A DNA stretch of 64,000 nucleotides. Source: Ditylenchus dipsaci. Taxonomy: Eukaryota; Nematoda; Chromadorea; Rhabditida; Anguinidae. The notes below the pieces were generated by a model. That model did not search any database. It worked only from the letters and a program-made list of their open reading frames with translations, and was not told where the DNA came from. The translations under genes and the position numbers were made by a program. Shown in pieces: positions 59,095 through 64,000 of this stretch. The stretch's first letter is position 1, and the number at the start of each line of letters is the position of its first letter. The DNA lies in the NCBI GenBank assembly GCA_004194705.1, contig SADC01000492.1, positions 124,001 to 188,000 on the forward strand, read 5' to 3'.

Positions 59095-60817
59095 TAGGGT
59101 TGTGAAATGGTAAGTCACCGTGGTAAGTCACCAGTAAGTCACCAGTAAGTCACCGGTGACTTACCAAGGCTTCCAAGAGTCACTTAAAGTCGGTGACTTA
59201 TTTTAAAATTTTCATCGTTATTGAAAAATGATTTTTGGCTGTGTTTTCTTTGTTAAGAAATTTTTAATCTTGCATTTTCTGTCTTTATCGCTTCCTTTTT
59301 TGCTTGCATGTTCCGTCCACTCGAATATTTCTGACTGGTTTTTGCTAGTAGGCAACCTCCTAATCTTTCCTGTTTTAAAAAGAAAGATCATGCCAAAATC
59401 ATTCACCTAGAGCTGGAGCTATTTCACAAAGAGGGATGAAACAATCGATGGCAAAAAGAAGATAGTTGGCTACTGTCAATTCTGCAATCCGAACTGCGCC
59501 GTTTTGCAAGCTGGGCGCTATGTGGACAACGCTGGCAGACAGGAGAAACATCTGTAGGTTTATCATCAATGATCAACTGAATTTTACGCACTGTACTGAA
59601 TTTTAGAGTTGCAAAAAGGTTGGCGCTGAAACAAGGGTGCAGATCGATCGATTGTCAAAGAAAGCGAGTGGAGAACCTCTGAAGAAAGTAGCCAAAGAGT
59701 CCGAGAGCACAGCGCGCGTCCGAGCACACCAGCGATCAAGGGCTTTTCGATAACATCAGTAGGGAGGATCAAGATGAAACAGATATTCTTCTCACCAGGG
59801 TTGGTCTTTGAAATGTTCTTTGACCCTGATCACCATCTGATAGTTACTTTACAGGCATTCACCACCAGTAACATCGCTCCAAATTTTCTCGACAATCCCT
59901 TCTTCCAGCAATTTGTGGCTAAGCTCCGTCCGTCGTACAAACTTCCATCCAGAGAATACAAGTTGAGTACAATTGAGTACCTGAGTACAATTGAGTCAAG
60001 ATAAATCTGGAGGAGGCGACAAACAATGTTTGCCTTTGTAGCAATTTGAGCTTGGTTATTATTGCTATTTACCTTAACGCTGATTATCTTGCGATCTTAA
60101 CAGATGGGTGGACGGATGTGCGCAAAAACTCTCTCATCAACGTTGTGGTGCATGCTCCGAGGCCCTTTCTGTTCGACACCATCGATGCAACCTCTTCTGA
60201 AGTAGATGGGGAGATCCAAAGAACTGAGCATAGTGGTAAATCCTCACTTAATTTGAATTCTTATTTCATTGTTTGCTTCAGGAAACTACATCGCCAATCT
60301 CCTTGCCGAGCAAATCATCAAATTCCGATCTCTGCGGCGCCGACAGAAAGAAATTAGTCTCTCCGGGGCGGAATCCACACAAAGATTCGAAATCGGTATG
60401 GTCGTTTTCAATCCTTTGCAAAAACACATAATGGTATTGTTGATTTAGAATGAAGGTCAGCACCGCAAGCCAAGTTGTCTTCATCAAGCACAATCTACTC
60501 TTGGAATACGCCGGCCTGTTCAAGAAAATGAGCGTGTCGAGCCCCGATGTGGAGGAAGAAGAATCGGAAGCCGAAGATGAAAGAAATTCTTCTAATGAAG
60601 AAATATTTATGGATGATGTTGATTGAATCGGTTCCGGTATGTGTGATTGCAGCATTTTGTTTGGTGTCAATAAAGCTTTTGTCGATAAAAATTTTGAACA
60701 GACCCTTTTTGCTTTGGGATAAGTCACCGATATTTTGGTGACTTACACCGGTAAGTCACCGGTGACTTACCGGTGACTTACCAGAATTTTTAAGTCACCG
60801 GTGACTTCACAACCCTA
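59095..60817 (+). mobile_element. hAT element with degenerate BED-type transposase
   Basis: Ends TAGGGTTGTGAA and TTCACAACCCTA, with a perfect 8-bp duplication caaaggac (59087-59094 and 60818-60825). Sub-terminal GGTAAGTCACCGGTGA arrays are inverted at the two ends. The plus strand carries transposase pieces in order: a BED finger (GYCQFC...GRQEKHL, about 59480-59555), a dimer-like block (NPFFQQFVAKL...YKLPSRE, about 59895-59960) and a core block (LAILTDGWTDVRKNSLINVV, about 60090-60150). Stops and frame changes separate them, so the element is not self-mobile as read. Confidence 0.85.
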
Positions 60818-60954
60818 CAAAGGACCAACAATTTTTTTTGATTTTCTCACTACTTTCTCTCAGAACTTGCTGCGTTGTTTTAGTATCAAAATGGTATGCA
60901 GTTTCTGCGCTTTCTGTAACAATTAAATTCCAAAAAATAAACGGTGATATTAAC

Positions 60955-62175
60955 AATTTGGCTGAAATTGATTTCACGCACCAAAATACTGATTTCCCCC
61001 AGTAAATTTATTTTTTCCCCCAGTAAATTTGAATTTCAAACAAAATACTGATTTCCCCCAGTAAATTACTGATTTCCCGTAGTAAATTACTGATTTCCCG
61101 CAGTAAATTTTGTATTTTCTGCAGTAAATTTTGCGGGAATTTGAATTTTCAGGTCAGAAAATACATTCAACTGGTCAGAATCCCACCGGTTACTACGCAT
61201 TTGGGCACATCGCATTTGGGCACCCGCATTTGGGCACCCGCATTTGGGCACCGCATTGGGCCCCGATTTTAAAATTCTATATTTTTAAATTATAAATTGA
61301 AATGTATCAATATGTTACTGTTTTATAATAAAATTTGTATTCATTTCAGGTCCTATAAGTGCCTCATTCAAATTTAGCTATTGTTATGTGGGTACAGATT
61401 GTTGTACCAGACATATTGTTGGCCGCTTCGCGGCCAAGACCAGCACACTCCACATTGCAAGGGATAGGGGAACATGTAGTACATGTTTTTGGGTGAAGTG
61501 GACAAAAAGTTAAAGTGTAGCGAGTCGCAAAAAGTGTAGCGAGTCACAATTGTAGCGAGTCGAAAATGAAAATGAAAAATTGACAAATTTCAATTTATAA
61601 TTTAAAAATATGGAATTTTTAAATCGGGGCCCAAATGCGGTGCCCAAATGCGGGTGCCCAAATGCGGGGGCCAAATGCGGTGTGCCCAAATGCGTGTGCC
61701 CAAATGCGGGTGCCCAAATGCGGTGTGCCCAAATGCGTGGTAACGATCCACCCCAGAGTGGCCAGAAGCACCTGAAAGTTGGTTTTTTGGGGGTTTACTA
61801 AAGGTGGAGTAAACTTTCTGCGAAAAATCGATTGGGCGAATCAGATTTCGGGTCATATGGGGTTAATCGCTCAGAATTCCAGGTTTCTGGTGGTTTCGAG
61901 TAGTCCAGGGTGAAATTCTGAGCGATTAACCCCATATGACCCGAAATCTGATTCGCCCAATCGATTTTTCGCAGAAAGTTTACTCCCCCTTTAGTAAATC
62001 CCCAAAAACCAACTTTCAGGTGCTTCTGGCCACTCTGGGGTGGGATTCTGACCAGTTGAATGTATTTTCTGACCTGAAAATTCAAATTCCCGCAAAATTT
62101 ACTGCAGGAAATACAAAATTTACTGCGGGAAATCAGTAATTTACTGGGGGAAATCAGTATTTTGGTGTGTGTTTT
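60955..62175. repeat. Foldback element with CCCCCAGTAAATT arrays and a nested insert
   Basis: Arrays of ACTGATTTCCCCCAGTAAAT at about 60980-61130 face inverted copies at about 62090-62165. A nested inverted-repeat insert (about 61193-61745) has arrays of CGCATTTGGGCAC at both ends. No gene is seen. Confidence 0.55.
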
Positions 62176-64000
62176 TAGTTACAGCCTTAACAATTTTCGA
62201 TCCATATAAAAACTTACTGAACTCTTTGTTTCAAAAATTTTCAAAATGCCCTATTTTACATGTTGTACGGTCACTAACCCGAGTAACCTTGTATTTATTT
62301 AAAAGCTCATGAATTCTACACCAAATCAGTGTTTCAGCGGCGCGAAATGGCGGGGGGTCTACTCGACATACGGAAAATTAAAAACCCGGATAATTTATCA
62401 GAGAAAAATTTAAAAAGCGGATAATTCAACAGAGTAATATTTATCTATCAGATAATTCAAAGAGAGGGTACATCTTGGCAACGCGACAAAGCACACTTTA
62501 AAAAGATTTTGTCGGGCGACATTGCACTCTTTTTTGGTATTTGTCGAGCGACATTGCACACTGTTTGTGAAATTCGTCGAACGACATTGCACTTTGTTTA
62601 TGCTCATTCACTCGTTTTAAAAATGTACTGCTTTATCCTTCTTTCTGATAAACTCGACTAATTTTTTTTTCTCAGAATCGACGGTGTAACATTCGAACAA
62701 TAAAAATAATAATAGCAATAGCAATTTTTCATCTGTCCTTCTCTTTTTCATCGCTGAACACATCTAAATCCGGATTCCGGCCGCCGGCGAAGAACAATTC
62801 GTGCAGGATCGACTTCAGGAAAGCAACGACAAAAAAGTGTTTAATGTCGCCTGACAAATTTAAAAAAAGTGTGCAATGTCGCCCGACAAAATGTTGTTGA
62901 AGTGTGGTTTGTCGCGTTGCCTACATCTCTTGTGCCGTATCTGGTCCAGCATAGAAATCATTTTAATTCAAATTCAAAGAGATTTGAAGGTTGCTCGTTC
63001 AAATTTTTGTTTCTTGATTATTTCTAGGGCTACTTTGGGTCGCTGATTCCGAATCTGGCGTCAAAAAAGTCTAATTACCTCTAAACTGGCCAAACAAACA
63101 AAAAAAATAGTGTGCCATTACGTGGGATTGAACCTGCAACACAAAAAAACACCATTTTGGGCCAAAAAACGCGTGCGCTTACGCACTGCGCCATGGAAGC
63201 CCTTTTTCAAACCTGAGTAGCTTTCCCCCCTCCCTTTAACAAAGTAATATTCAAAAACCGGATAATTCAAAGGTGGTATTAAAGTGCATAGAGGGTCAAA
63301 CTTCAGTCAGAAAAAAGATCCAATTTAACTTGGCCGAATTTGAATTGGACCGATCTGACTGGGCGCAATTTGAATTGGCCCAATTTGAAATGGCCTAATC
63401 TTTGGCGTGCCGATAATTTAACAATTGCATATTCAAAAGTCGGATAATTCGGCTGGCTGCGGACTCTGATCCCGGTAACTGAGAACACGGACAACTCAGC
63501 TTTTGGACAACTGATCTCAAAAGAAACTCATATATAGGACAATTCAGCACAATTATACTAATCTTTTTGAATAGCCGCTCAATGCGCTATTTGTTTTTAG
63601 GACAACTCATCCCAAGTGAAATTCGTCTTTTTGACAATTGGGCGGAAAAATTTCCAATTATAGGACAATTGACTTCAAATAACGTTCGATTTCCTGGCAA
63701 TTCGATTCTTTTGTGTTTCAATGTAGGCATATTAGGCCTTTTTGTCATTTATTGCCATTAATGTTCGTTTCCCTGTCTTTTTAACTTTAACTTACCCTTT
63801 ACGTATCTTTTAACTGTGCACTTTCGCCCGAAATTTAAAATTTTCGTCAATTTTAAAATTGAACCATACTATCGTACGTAAAATCGTCTTACAAATCTAG
63901 TTTGAAAAGACCAAAATTACGATTTTACCTACCCGAGACCCCGAACCTGGGGTGGGTACTAATCGGGTAGGTGGATATCCACCTGGATGGCCTGAAAATA
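62176..64000. other. AT-rich end of window, no supported gene
   Basis: Inverted GTCGG(A/G)CGACATTGCAC units at about 62505-62590 and 62840-62920 suggest the two ends of another foldback. Repeats of AATTTGAATTGG (63325-63390) and CGGATAATTCA also occur. Upstream ROCK exons were looked for on the minus strand and not found. Confidence 0.4.
63118..63203 (-). other. tRNA-like sequence, probably decayed or SINE-derived
   Basis: The minus strand reads GGGCTTCCATGGCGCAGTGC and, about 60 nt later, GGTTCAATCCC, resembling the 5' half and B box of a tRNA. Anticodon and T stems do not fold well. Confidence 0.3.

Overview
The window is nuclear DNA of an animal: AT-rich, intron-bearing and crowded with transposons. 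Introns without insertions are very short (about 44-60 nt). Recognisable orthologues are all animal proteins: ROCK, LST8, a RalGAP alpha subunit, LENG1, CCT zeta and a DIX-domain protein. Compact introns and splice acceptors lying just upstream of start codons suggest an invertebrate with possible trans-splicing (a nematode would fit), but the species cannot be fixed from this sequence.

Every host gene I can recognise lies on the minus strand. Reading from high to low coordinates: the C-terminal exons of a Rho-associated kinase (58.2-54.2 kb); a complete LST8, the WD40 subunit of TOR complexes (50.7-46.0 kb); a complete RalGAP alpha subunit starting only about 0.3 kb after LST8 (45.7-34.0 kb); LENG1 (29.5-27.5 kb); a decayed CCT zeta fragment inside a transposon (26.8-26.1 kb); and the 3' part of a gene joining a BED-like zinc finger to a C-terminal DIX domain (12.2-8.5 kb). 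A FLYWCH-finger gene fragment lies at 18.7-18.2 kb. LST8 and RalGAP both act in TOR/Ral nutrient signalling.

ROCK, LST8 and RALGAPA carry six single-base deletions, five of them in homopolymers, that break otherwise well-conserved frames. Exon lengths and splice phases only agree once each base is restored. This looks like long-read consensus error rather than pseudogenisation. Exon coordinates below were derived by matching conserved protein blocks to splice sites and checking phase at every junction.

Most of the rest is DNA transposons. There are seven hAT-type elements with 8-bp target duplications (six perfect). There are TTAA-flanked piggyBac-like foldbacks, TA-flanked pogo-like elements with ends near CAGTCRACNCTCGATATA, one Harbinger-type element, GC-rich hairpin elements and several minisatellites. 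Many are nested. The most notable is a 4.76-kb hAT-type element at 22.6-27.4 kb that holds the intron-containing CCT zeta fragment. I saw no reverse-transcriptase motif, LTR, rRNA or CRISPR array.
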